Source of the DNA: Halovivax sp.
Lineage (GTDB): Archaea; Halobacteriota; Halobacteria; Halobacteriales; Natrialbaceae
Length of the DNA: 11,944 nt
Direction: 5' to 3'
NCBI GenBank assembly: GCA_007135505.1
Contig: SLIS01000369.1
Coordinates: forward strand, 1-11,944
The translations under genes and the position numbers were made by a program. The notes beneath the pieces are model-generated. The model saw only the letters and a list, made by a program, of their open reading frames with translations, ran no database searches and was not told the DNA's origin. Shown in pieces: positions 1 to 6,134 of this stretch; the stretch's first letter is position 1; each line of letters starts with the position of its first letter.

Positions 1-619
1 ACCCGCCGTGGTGACAGATCGTGTGGTCGATATCGTGTTCGGCGAGACGGCCGAGTGACTCCGTCGCGGTCGTCATATCCAGCGTGTACGCCAACTTCGG
101 TCCCGAGAGCGGTTCGTCGCCGTCGGCGACCAGCGCGTCACCGGCGATCAGCAGGCTCTCGTCGGGCAGGAACAGCGATACGTGTCCGACCGTGTGACCG
201 GGCGTCTCGACGACGCGTAGCGGTCCGGCGCGGGTGGCGAACTCGTCACCGTCCACCAGTTCATCGTCGACGTCAGCGGGAGGATACCGGTCGCCGCTTC
301 CCTTCTCCGGTGGCCTGGTTCCACGGACGTACGGCGCCTCGTCCCGGTGGGCGCTGACTGTCACGTCGGTACGCTCACGTAGTTCCGCGAGGCCGCCCGC
401 GTGGTCGGCGTCGTGGTGGGTGAGGACGATCCGGTGGACGTCGTCGACGTCGTGACCGACGTCCGAAAGTACGTTTGACAGTCCGTCGAGGACGCCCTGA
501 GGACCGACGTCGATCAAGAGCAGGCCGCGGTCCGTCTCCACAGCCGTTGGTGTGATCGAGACCGTACGCTCCCCGAAGGCGACGGGCATTGTCAAAGCGT
601 GGACGTTGACGTCGGGCAT
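1..619 (-). CDS. Metallo-beta-lactamase-fold hydrolase, C-terminus cut by window edge
   Basis: The reading frame opens at the ATG read leftward from 619 and stays open for 206 residues to the window edge, so the C-terminus is missing. The MBL metal-binding motif is LTHHDADHAGG (residues 66-76). It differs from the classical HxHxDH in having Asp at the second His position, a variant seen in many archaeal and bacterial members. Further ligands are His142 in TPGHTVGHVSLF, Asp161 in IAGDAL, and a His in CHHGG at 203-206. This order matches the glyoxalase II-like hydrolase superfamily, with a probable dinuclear zinc (or iron) site and a soluble cytoplasmic protein, since no signal peptide is seen. 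The substrate cannot be read from the sequence; thioester, lactone or phosphoester hydrolysis are all possible. The methyltransferase upstream on the same strand ends 104 bases before this start, so co-transcription is possible. No convincing TATA element was found immediately upstream. Confidence 0.88.
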   Translation of the reverse strand, partial: MPDVNVHALTMPVAFGERTVSITPTAVETDRGLLLIDVGPQGVLDGLSNVLSDVGHDVDDVHRIVLTHHDADHAGGLAELRERTDVTVSAHRDEAPYVRGTRPPEKGSGDRYPPADVDDELVDGDEFATRAGPLRVVETPGHTVGHVSLFLPDESLLIAGDALVADGDEPLSGPKLAYTLDMTTATESLGRLAEHDIDHTICHHGG

Positions 620-723
620 TGGACGATTCTTCGGTGGCAGGTACGAAAGGATTCAGGCAACAAATCGGGGTAGCTTGTGCACGAACCGCACGGTGTCACC
701 CGACAATGACGCGGCCGGCCCGG

Positions 724-1518
724 TTACCGGTCGGCGTCCTTCGTCGCGACACCCAGGTAGCCGGCGCCAGCGTCGTACGTTTCGACGACCCGGACCGCCG
801 GGAACGATTCGGTCAGCAACTTCTGCGTGTCGAGTCCCCGCTGATGATTCACGGCCCACGCGATCACTCGCTCGTACAGCGGGTTGACGAACCGTGCTGG
901 CCCGTCCGTCACCGGCCGCGAGTCGAGAACGACGAACCGGCCGCCCGGTCGCAGGACCTCGCGAACGTTCTCGATTACGGCCCCAGCCCCGGGCATCGTG
1001 TGCAACGCGAACGTCGTCACGACTGCGTCGATCGTCTCTGCCGGTCCGCACGTCTCGGTGGCGTCGGCAAGGATAACGTGGACGTTCGACCAGTCACGCT
1101 CGTCGACGAGTTCGGCCGCACGACGAACCATTCCCGGACTGTAATCGAGCCCGATAACCGACCCCTCCGATCCGACGGCCTCACGCAGTCGCTCGAAGTT
1201 GGTCCCGGGGCCACACCCGAGATCGAGTACCGTCTCCCCGGACTCGAGCGAGAGCGCGTCGAAGGTGTCGGATCGTAATGGCCCGGCCAGTTGCATCACT
1301 GCAGGGTACAGCCACTCGCGGCTGCTCCACCAGTCGTACAGGTGCCGGCCCCGATCCGAGTGCGGCGCAGACGCCACGTTCGATCCGCTCGATTGGGCGC
1401 GGATCACCGTCGCCCCCTCGTCACGATACCCGGCGAGGATTTCGTCGACCGTCGGGTCGGCCCTATTGTCCGGGTCGTCCGAATCCGACTCCGTCTCGTC
1501 GCAACTCCGTGCGTCCAT
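724..1518 (-). CDS. Class I SAM-dependent methyltransferase (UbiE/Methyltransf_11-like)
   Basis: This is a 264-residue protein. The SAM-binding glycine-rich loop is VLDLGCGPGT (97-106), followed by the acidic post-strand-2 motif IGLDYSPGM (122-130). Later come an ADATE segment and a VLRPGGRFVVLDSRP segment typical of strands 4-5 in UbiE/COQ5-like small-molecule methyltransferases. The first 50 or so residues are acidic and low in complexity, probably disordered. Residues 60-80, rich in Trp and Tyr, resemble the N-terminal cap that precedes the Rossmann fold in quinone methyltransferases. The methyl acceptor cannot be assigned; a quinone, lipid or other small molecule are the likeliest classes. 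The ATG at 1518 is the only reasonable start before the SAM domain. It faces the regulator at 1601 across 82 bases, and the MBL hydrolase follows on the same strand. Confidence 0.87.
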   Translation of the reverse strand: MDARSCDETESDSDDPDNRADPTVDEILAGYRDEGATVIRAQSSGSNVASAPHSDRGRHLYDWWSSREWLYPAVMQLAGPLRSDTFDALSLESGETVLDLGCGPGTNFERLREAVGSEGSVIGLDYSPGMVRRAAELVDERDWSNVHVILADATETCGPAETIDAVVTTFALHTMPGAGAVIENVREVLRPGGRFVVLDSRPVTDGPARFVNPLYERVIAWAVNHQRGLDTQKLLTESFPAVRVVETYDAGAGYLGVATKDADR

Positions 1519-1570
1519 ACGGAGACGGTGTCACGGTACGAGGAAGGTGTTGGCACGAAACACTTCCCGT

Positions 1571-1580
1571 ATTTATATAA
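1571..1580 (+). promoter_or_regulatory. TATA box of the HTH_10 regulator gene (leaderless)
   Basis: The element atttatataa is centred about 25 bases before the ATG at 1601, the archaeal TATA-to-start distance. The transcript should therefore begin at or very near the start codon. No Shine-Dalgarno sequence lies between. The element reads almost the same on the other strand (ttatataaat), so it could also fire leftward toward the methyltransferase at 1518; that transcript would carry a leader of roughly 25-35 bases. Confidence 0.75.
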
Positions 1581-1600
1581 GGCGAGGCCAGAGACGACGT

Positions 1601-2248
1601 ATGAAGTCACTTCGCGTCGCGGTCACGTTCGACGAGGAGTCGATGGCACCCGACCACCGACGACTCTGTTCGTCACCGGCTCTGGATCGTCAGTACATCC
1701 TCGGTGGCAACGTGCGCGACGACGCGGAAACGACGATCTCGTACGTGGAAGGCGACTCGGAACGATACGAAGCGTTGATCGAGGGGACCGATCACCCGGG
1801 TACGTACGAGATCACGGAGAGCGAAGATGGATTCTTCCTCTACACGAGACAGCCACTGGGCGAGTCCGGAACGACGCTGTTCGAGGCCTTCCACCAGGAA
1901 ACGATCGTCGTCGTCCCGCCGTTCGAATTCCGGCCGGATCGCACAATGCGCATGACCGTCGTCGGTGCCAGCGACGATTTACAGGCCCTCCTCGACGGGC
2001 TGCCCGACGGCGTTGGGACCGAGATTCTCCGGGTCGGCGATCACGCAGGAAGCCCGCTCGGTGATCTCTCCTCGCGACAGCGTGAGGCGGTCGCCGTCGC
2101 GTGGGAGTGTGGCTACTACGAGGTACCACGCGATGGAGGGATCGAGATCGTCGCGGGCGAACTGGAGTGTGCGATCTCGACCGCGTCCGATCTGCTCAGA
2201 CGCGCCGAGTCACGCCTCGTGGCGAACGCGCTCGACGTCCAACGGTAG
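1601..2248 (+). CDS. Bacterio-opsin activator-type HTH_10 transcriptional regulator
   Basis: This is a 215-residue soluble protein. The C-terminal part (about 156-208) is an HTH_10 domain as found in haloarchaeal Bat-like regulators. It starts LSSRQREAVAVAWECGYYEV, continues with PRDGG, and ends with the recognition-helix region DLLRRAESRLV. The N-terminal 150 residues (KSLRVAVTFDEES onward) match the layout of the Bat-type regulators that carry a small alpha/beta sensor-like domain before the HTH. There is no PAS, GAF or receiver signature, so the input signal is unknown. The start at 1601 is fixed by a strong TATA element about 25 bases upstream; the frame extends further upstream only through antisense coding sequence of the methyltransferase. 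Given its divergent position, the methyltransferase and MBL hydrolase are reasonable candidate targets, but that is inference. Confidence 0.88.
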   Translation: MKSLRVAVTFDEESMAPDHRRLCSSPALDRQYILGGNVRDDAETTISYVEGDSERYEALIEGTDHPGTYEITESEDGFFLYTRQPLGESGTTLFEAFHQETIVVVPPFEFRPDRTMRMTVVGASDDLQALLDGLPDGVGTEILRVGDHAGSPLGDLSSRQREAVAVAWECGYYEVPRDGGIEIVAGELECAISTASDLLRRAESRLVANALDVQR

Positions 2249-2263
2249 GCATCGCGGTGGCGG

Positions 2264-2279
2264 CCACGATCGAACGTGG
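2264..2279 (+). terminator. Weak hairpin after the HTH_10 gene, possible terminator
   Basis: A 5-bp perfect stem (ccacg / cgtgg, loop atcgaa) lies 16 bases after the stop codon of the regulator, in the gap between two convergent genes. No T-tract follows, so its role as a terminator is doubtful. The rest of the gap (2249-2390) holds no recognisable gene. Confidence 0.2.
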
Positions 2280-2390
2280 TTGACAGTCGAGGTCGAATTC
2301 GGTGTCGGTCGAGTACAATGCGGTGTCGGCCGGGGCCGAACGAACTGACATTCGCGGCCGGATCGGTGTCCGCGTCGATTTCGAACGCAC

Positions 2391-3551
2391 TCAGGCGAGC
2401 GCAGATTCGATCGCCCATTCGAGATCCGCGATTTGATCGTCGACGTGCTCGATGCCGACGCTGACCCGGATCAGACTGTCGGTCAGGCCGGCGGCGATGC
2501 GCTCTTCCCGGGGAACGGCCGCGTGCGTCATCGGCGCCGGTTGTTCGATGAGACTCTCGACGCCGCCCAGACTCTCGGCGAGGGTGAATACTTCCGTGCC
2601 GGAGACGACCTCGCTCGCCTCCTCGAGGGTCGCGTCGAGTTCGAAGCTGAGCATCCCGCCGAAACCGTCCATCTGGCGAGCCGCCAGGTCGTGACCAGGA
2701 TGTGACTCGAGACCGGGATAGTGGACGGTCTCGACGGCCGAATGGTCGTCGAGCCAGGAAGCGATCGTCATCGCGTTCTCGCAGTGGCGATCCATCCGGA
2801 CGGGGAGCGTCTTCGTCCCCCGAAGAACGAGGAAACTATCGAACGGTCCGGGCGTCGCGCCGACCGCATTCTGGTAGAAGCCGAAGCGTTCGTCGAGCGC
2901 CTCGTCGTTGGTCAACAGCGCCCCACCGACGACGTCTGAGTGTCCACCGAGGTACTTCGTCAGCGAGTGCGAGACGACGTCAGCACCGAGGTCGAGGGGC
3001 CGCTGGAGGTACGGCGTCGCAAACGTGTTGTCGATAGCGCAGATAGCGTCGTGTTCGTGGGCGATGTCGGCCGCCCCCTCGATGTCCACGATCGACATGA
3101 GCGGATTGGTGGGCGTCTCCAGCCAGAGTAGTTCCGTGTTGTCCCGAAAGCCCGCCTCGATCGCGTCCAGGTCGGCCATGTCGACGAACGTGAACTCGAC
3201 GTCGTAGTCCTCGTAGACCTGCGTGAAGATGCGGTGCGTGCCGCCGTAGACGTCGTTACCGGTAACCACGTGGTCGCCCGATTCGAGGCAATTGAGAACG
3301 GTGTTGATCGACCCCATCCCGCTCGAGAAACACCGGCCGTACTCGGCGTTCTCCAGGCTGGCGAGGTTGGCCTCGAGGTCCGTTCGCGTCGGGTTGCCAG
3401 TCCGCGAGTACTCGTACCCGCGGTGCGAGCCGGGGGCGTCCTGCTCGTAGGTCGAGTTCGCGTGGATCGGCGTCATCAATGCGCCCGTCTCCGGGTCGGG
3501 TTCCTGTCCAGCGTGGATGGATCGGGTCTCGAACCGGTACTCGTCGTCCAT
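2391..3551 (-). CDS. Cystathionine gamma-synthase/gamma-lyase family PLP enzyme
   Basis: This is a 386-residue Cys/Met-metabolism PLP-dependent enzyme, matching the usual 380-400 residues. The phosphate-binding and partner-subunit loop is YSRTGNPTR (48-56), the glycine-rich cofactor loop is SSGMGSI (76-82), the pyridine-N Asp lies in AIDNTF (172-177), and the Schiff-base lysine is Lys199 in SHSLTKYLGGH. The substrate-carboxylate region near the C-terminus reads SLGGVESLIEQPAPMTH. The family acts as a cytoplasmic tetramer on homoserine esters, cystathionine or homocysteine. Cystathionine gamma-synthase, gamma-lyase and O-acylhomoserine sulfhydrylase cannot be told apart from these motifs. The frame is open up to 3695, but the ATG at 3551 is chosen because SIHAG aligns near the family N-terminus and a TATA element lies about 30 bases before it. 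Two MetE-like genes to the right fit a homocysteine/methionine role. Confidence 0.93.
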   Translation of the reverse strand: MDDEYRFETRSIHAGQEPDPETGALMTPIHANSTYEQDAPGSHRGYEYSRTGNPTRTDLEANLASLENAEYGRCFSSGMGSINTVLNCLESGDHVVTGNDVYGGTHRIFTQVYEDYDVEFTFVDMADLDAIEAGFRDNTELLWLETPTNPLMSIVDIEGAADIAHEHDAICAIDNTFATPYLQRPLDLGADVVSHSLTKYLGGHSDVVGGALLTNDEALDERFGFYQNAVGATPGPFDSFLVLRGTKTLPVRMDRHCENAMTIASWLDDHSAVETVHYPGLESHPGHDLAARQMDGFGGMLSFELDATLEEASEVVSGTEVFTLAESLGGVESLIEQPAPMTHAAVPREERIAAGLTDSLIRVSVGIEHVDDQIADLEWAIESALA

Positions 3552-3576
3552 GTGCGTGGCGATGGCACCGGGCACT

Positions 3577-3584
3577 GTTATACT
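3577..3584 (-). promoter_or_regulatory. TATA box of the cystathionine-enzyme gene
   Basis: Read on the minus strand the element is agtataac, centred about 29 bases before the ATG at 3551. It implies a leaderless or nearly leaderless transcript and supports the chosen start over the longer upstream frame. Confidence 0.6.
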
Positions 3585-3643
3585 GTCGAAGCCGCCCGCA
3601 GGACTGACCGTCCGGAGTGACACCGTCGATACTGCGGCCTGCT

Positions 3644-3659
3644 GGGGTGAAAACCCCAC
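3644..3659. repeat. Perfect inverted repeat tggggt-gaaa-acccca between divergent promoters
   Basis: Two perfect 6-base arms are separated by gaaa. The repeat lies in the 201-base gap between the divergent PLP-enzyme and rpl21e genes, about 60 bases outward from each TATA element. It is upstream of both predicted transcription starts, so it is more likely a DNA operator than an RNA hairpin, although as RNA it would form a stem with a GNRA-type tetraloop. No function is known for it. Confidence 0.5.
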
Positions 3660-3715
3660 TTCGAGAGTACCAGCGACGCCGCCAGGCCAGCCCACGCACG
3701 CCTGCGGAACGTGTC

Positions 3716-3723
3716 TTTTATAA
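3716..3723 (+). promoter_or_regulatory. TATA box of the rpl21e-rpoF operon
   Basis: The element ttttataa is centred about 33 bases before the ATG at 3753, giving a predicted leader of only a few bases. It is the first AT-rich element upstream of the ribosomal protein gene and probably drives rpl21e and the overlapping rpoF. Confidence 0.65.
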
Positions 3724-3752
3724 CTGTCACGGAGTAAGTGGGACGTACGACT

Positions 3753-4046
3753 ATGCCGAAATCAAATGGACCTCGACAGGGAACCCGAAATAAACTCCGC
3801 AACGATCCCAGAGCGCGGGGCACGTCGCCCCCTCAGCGGGCCATTCAGAACTACGAACCCGGTCAGAAGGTACACCTCAAGATCGACCCGAGCGTCCCGG
3901 ACGGTCGCTTTCACCCGCGGTTCGACGGCCACACCGGCGAGGTCGTCGGTACCCAGGGTAACGCCTTCAAAGTACAGATCACGGACGGCGGCACCGAGAA
4001 GACGCTCATCGTCACGGCCGCCCACCTCCGCGCCCAAGACGAATGA
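3753..4046 (+). CDS. rpl21e: 50S ribosomal protein L21e
   Basis: This is a 97-residue protein that begins [14 protein letters not shown], the conserved basic N-terminus of archaeal L21e. A short beta-barrel follows, containing [15 protein letters not shown] (about 36-50), [17 protein letters not shown] and the C-terminal [10 protein letters not shown]21e is a structural protein of the large subunit found in archaea and eukaryotes and contacts 23S rRNA. The ATG at 3753 is preferred over an in-frame GTG at 3738, because conserved L21e sequence starts immediately after it and because it fits the TATA spacing. Its stop overlaps the start of rpoF by ATGA, so the two are translationally coupled. 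Confidence 0.96.
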   Translation: MPKSNGPRQGTRNKLRNDPRARGTSPPQRAIQNYEPGQKVHLKIDPSVPDGRFHPRFDGHTGEVVGTQGNAFKVQITDGGTEKTLIVTAAHLRAQDE

Positions 4047-4399
4047 CGATTTTCAAGGAAATCGTCGACGAGGAGTACCTGACGGTCGCGGAGACCAAGG
4101 AACTCCTCACGGACATCGAAGACGAGCGGGCCCTCGAAGAGGACCGTGAGCTGCGATACGAACTCGCCCGGGCCATCGACCACACTAACCGATTCGCCGT
4201 CCTCTCGCCCGAGGAGTCACTGGACCTCGTCGAGGAGCTAGCGGACCTGGAGAAGATAACCGAACCGACGGCGTACAAGGTCGCAAACCTCCTTCCACAG
4301 GATCGCGACGAGCTCCGGGCCGTCTTCGCCCAGGAGCGATACTCCCTCTCGGGCGACGAGCTGGACGAAATCCTCGATATCGTCGCTCAGTACGCCTGA
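4043..4399 (+). CDS. rpoF: DNA-directed RNA polymerase subunit F (Rpb4-like)
   Basis: This is a 118-residue protein matching archaeal RpoF (Rpb4). It begins with [20 protein letters not shown], followed by a charged helical middle and the HRDC-like C-terminal helices with [14 protein letters not shown] and [13 protein letters not shown]. With RpoE it forms the stalk of archaeal RNA polymerase, which helps open promoter DNA and binds the emerging transcript. The start codon lies inside the rpl21e stop (ATGA), so it should be co-translated with the ribosomal protein. This L21e-RpoF pairing is widely conserved in euryarchaea. Nothing in the sequence is unusual. Confidence 0.95.
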   Translation: MTIFKEIVDEEYLTVAETKELLTDIEDERALEEDRELRYELARAIDHTNRFAVLSPEESLDLVEELADLEKITEPTAYKVANLLPQDRDELRAVFAQERYSLSGDELDEILDIVAQYA

Positions 4400-4456
4400 T
4401 CGACGGGCGCCAAACACCCCGTATCCCGCGACAACGACGAGCGAAGTGTTGCCGAT

Positions 4457-4464
4457 TCTTTAAG
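4457..4464 (+). promoter_or_regulatory. Probable TATA box of the DUF655 gene
   Basis: The element tctttaag is centred about 30 bases before the ATG at 4491, inside the 91-base gap after rpoF. It suggests a second, internal promoter in the cluster and a leaderless start at the ATG rather than at the in-frame GTG at 4464. Confidence 0.5.
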
Positions 4465-4490
4465 TGTTCGGTGGTCGTATCGACACGGTG

Positions 4491-5084
4491 ATGAGTGAAT
4501 CCGAGCGTGACGCGCCCACAGAGCGCCGTGCAGTGGTGCTGGATTACCTGGCCCACGGGCTGTCCTCGGGCGGTCGCCCCCAGTACGACAGCTCGCCGGC
4601 CGGTTACGCCCTCGATCTCGATGACTTCGAACTCTTCGAGGTCGCCTTCGACGAGTCCGAGCGATTGACAATCGGAACCGAGGTCGTCGTCGAGCCGGCG
4701 TCCGAGCGGACGGTCGTCGAACACGCCAGGACCATCGGATACGACGACCTTTCCTCTGGTGCGCGGTCGGAACTCGAGTACGTAATCGAGGACCTCGTCG
4801 AAGCTGACGAAGAGCGATTCGTCGACTTCTACAACGAGGCCCAGCCGATCACCCTCAGGCTCCACCAGCTGAATCTCCTGCCCGGTATCGGCAAGAAACT
4901 CAGAAACACGATCCTCGACGAACGCAAGCGCAAACCGTTCGAGAGCTTCGAGGACCTCGAAGAACGCGTCTCGGGGCTGCACGATCCGGCCGGCATCCTC
5001 GTCGAACGAATCCTCGAGGAACTCCGCGAAGACGACCTGAAGTACCGAACGTTCGTCGGTAAGCCGGAATCGGACGGCTCGTGA
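4491..5084 (+). CDS. DUF655 family protein (COG1491-type putative RNA-binding protein)
   Basis: This is a 197-residue protein of the archaeal DUF655 family, predicted to bind nucleic acid; its molecular role is not established. The N-terminal half (11-110) looks like a small beta-rich OB-type domain with ERRAVVLDYLAHG and a polar loop. The C-terminal half contains a helix-hairpin-helix element, LNLLPGIGKKLRNTILDERK (127-146), followed by PFESFEDLEERVSGLHDPAGIL, a second HhH-like unit. The GIGKK turn is the typical phosphate-backbone contact. The ATG at 4491 is chosen for its TATA spacing; an in-frame GTG 27 bases upstream would lie in the promoter. The family sits between rpoF and ksgA in many archaea, suggesting a job in rRNA maturation or ribosome assembly. 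That is inference from context. Confidence 0.9.
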   Translation: MSESERDAPTERRAVVLDYLAHGLSSGGRPQYDSSPAGYALDLDDFELFEVAFDESERLTIGTEVVVEPASERTVVEHARTIGYDDLSSGARSELEYVIEDLVEADEERFVDFYNEAQPITLRLHQLNLLPGIGKKLRNTILDERKRKPFESFEDLEERVSGLHDPAGILVERILEELREDDLKYRTFVGKPESDGS

Positions 5085-5219
5085 GTGAATACACCGGACC
5101 AACGTGTCGGGCTCGACGGTTCGATCGGATCGCCACGTTCCGGGCACTCGAGTGACGAATCGGCAGTGTAGCGGATTCGAACGGGGCGGTTATCCGTCCC
5201 GGGTGCGAACGACGGGTCG

Positions 5220-6059
5220 ATGAGAGATCCCGACGGACTGCTTTCGCGCGCCGGCGTGAGCGGAGACCCGGACCGAGATCAACACTTTCTCGTCGACGAT
5301 CGCGTGCTCGATCGATTGCCAACGTATCTCGACGACGTCGATGCGGACCGCGAGCAACTGCTCGAGATCGGTCCGGGGACCGGCGGGTTAACCGATCGGC
5401 TGCTCCATGTGGGCGAGCGAGTAATCGCGATCGAGCGAGACCCCGACCTGGTCGACTTTCTCCGAACGGAGTTCGCCGACGAGATCGATGCGGGCCGACT
5501 CGACGTGCGACACGGGGACGCACTGACGGTCGACCTGCCCGCGTTCGACGCTTCGATTTCGAACTTGCCCTACGGTGTCTCGAGCGAGATCGCGTTTCGG
5601 CTCCTCCCGCGACAGCGACCGCTCGTGCTCATGTTCCAGCGCGAGTTCGCGGAGCGGATGGTCGCCGAACCGGGAACGCCCGAGTATGGTCGGCTCTCGG
5701 TATCGACCCAGCACTACGCGGCACCGGAGATCGTGGAGATCGTTCCGCCGGAGGCCTTCAGCCCACCGCCGGCCGTCGAGAGCGCGATCGTTCGAACTCG
5801 ACCCCGCGAACCGGACTACGACGTCGACGACGTCGACTTTTTCTTGCGGTTCGTCAAGGCACTGTTCACCCAGCGGCGCAAGACGATCCGAAACGGGATT
5901 CGAAACACCGCACACATCTCCGGAATCGGCAATCCAGACGCCGTCGTCACCCACACCGACGAGAGCATCCTCTCGAAGCGACCGGATGCGGTCGAACCGG
6001 AGACGTTCGCCGAACTGGCGACGATCGCCGCGAAATTCGGAAAGCCGACGAGTGAGTGA
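5220..6059 (+). CDS. rsmA: 16S rRNA (adenine-N6,N6) dimethyltransferase KsgA/RsmA/Dim1
   Basis: This is a 279-residue protein, the usual family length. The N-terminal DQHFLVDD (20-27) is the conserved Q-x-F-L motif. SAM-binding motif I is LEIGPGTGGLT (48-58), the acidic residue binding the SAM ribose is Glu72 in AIERD, and the HGDAL segment is at 98-102. The adenine-binding catalytic motif is NLPY (115-118). The C-terminal helical domain contains FVKALFTQRRKTIRNGIRN, typical of RNA binding in this family. The enzyme dimethylates two adjacent adenines in the 3'-terminal hairpin of 16S rRNA late in small-subunit assembly. The start follows a 135-base gap after the DUF655 gene. A weak ttat-containing element about 29 bases upstream could be a promoter, but read-through from upstream is as likely. 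Confidence 0.96.
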   Translation: MRDPDGLLSRAGVSGDPDRDQHFLVDDRVLDRLPTYLDDVDADREQLLEIGPGTGGLTDRLLHVGERVIAIERDPDLVDFLRTEFADEIDAGRLDVRHGDALTVDLPAFDASISNLPYGVSSEIAFRLLPRQRPLVLMFQREFAERMVAEPGTPEYGRLSVSTQHYAAPEIVEIVPPEAFSPPPAVESAIVRTRPREPDYDVDDVDFFLRFVKALFTQRRKTIRNGIRNTAHISGIGNPDAVVTHTDESILSKRPDAVEPETFAELATIAAKFGKPTSE

Positions 6060-6099
6060 CGACCGGCAACGCCGTTCGACATCGGGCTCCGACCGACGG

Positions 6100-6107
6100 A
6101 TTCTAAG
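6100..6107 (+). promoter_or_regulatory. Weak candidate TATA box of the MscS gene
   Basis: The element attctaag is centred about 31 bases before the ATG at 6135, in the 75-base gap after ksgA. It is a poor match and could be fortuitous. If real, the channel and the HemK2-like gene would form their own unit. Confidence 0.35.
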
Positions 6108-6134
6108 GGGGCCAGCCCAATCGACTCAGTAGTT

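Noticed and set aside
3552..3695. A 48-residue N-terminal extension of the cystathionine-type enzyme, using the upstream ATG at 3695.
   Set aside because: The extension runs through the TATA element at 3577-3584 and has no similarity to the family, which starts near the ATG at 3551.
4185..5147. A 320-codon open frame on the minus strand opposite rpoF and the DUF655 gene.
   Set aside because: It is antisense to two well-supported genes and shows no family motif. Long antisense frames are expected from the GC-rich third codon positions of haloarchaeal genes.
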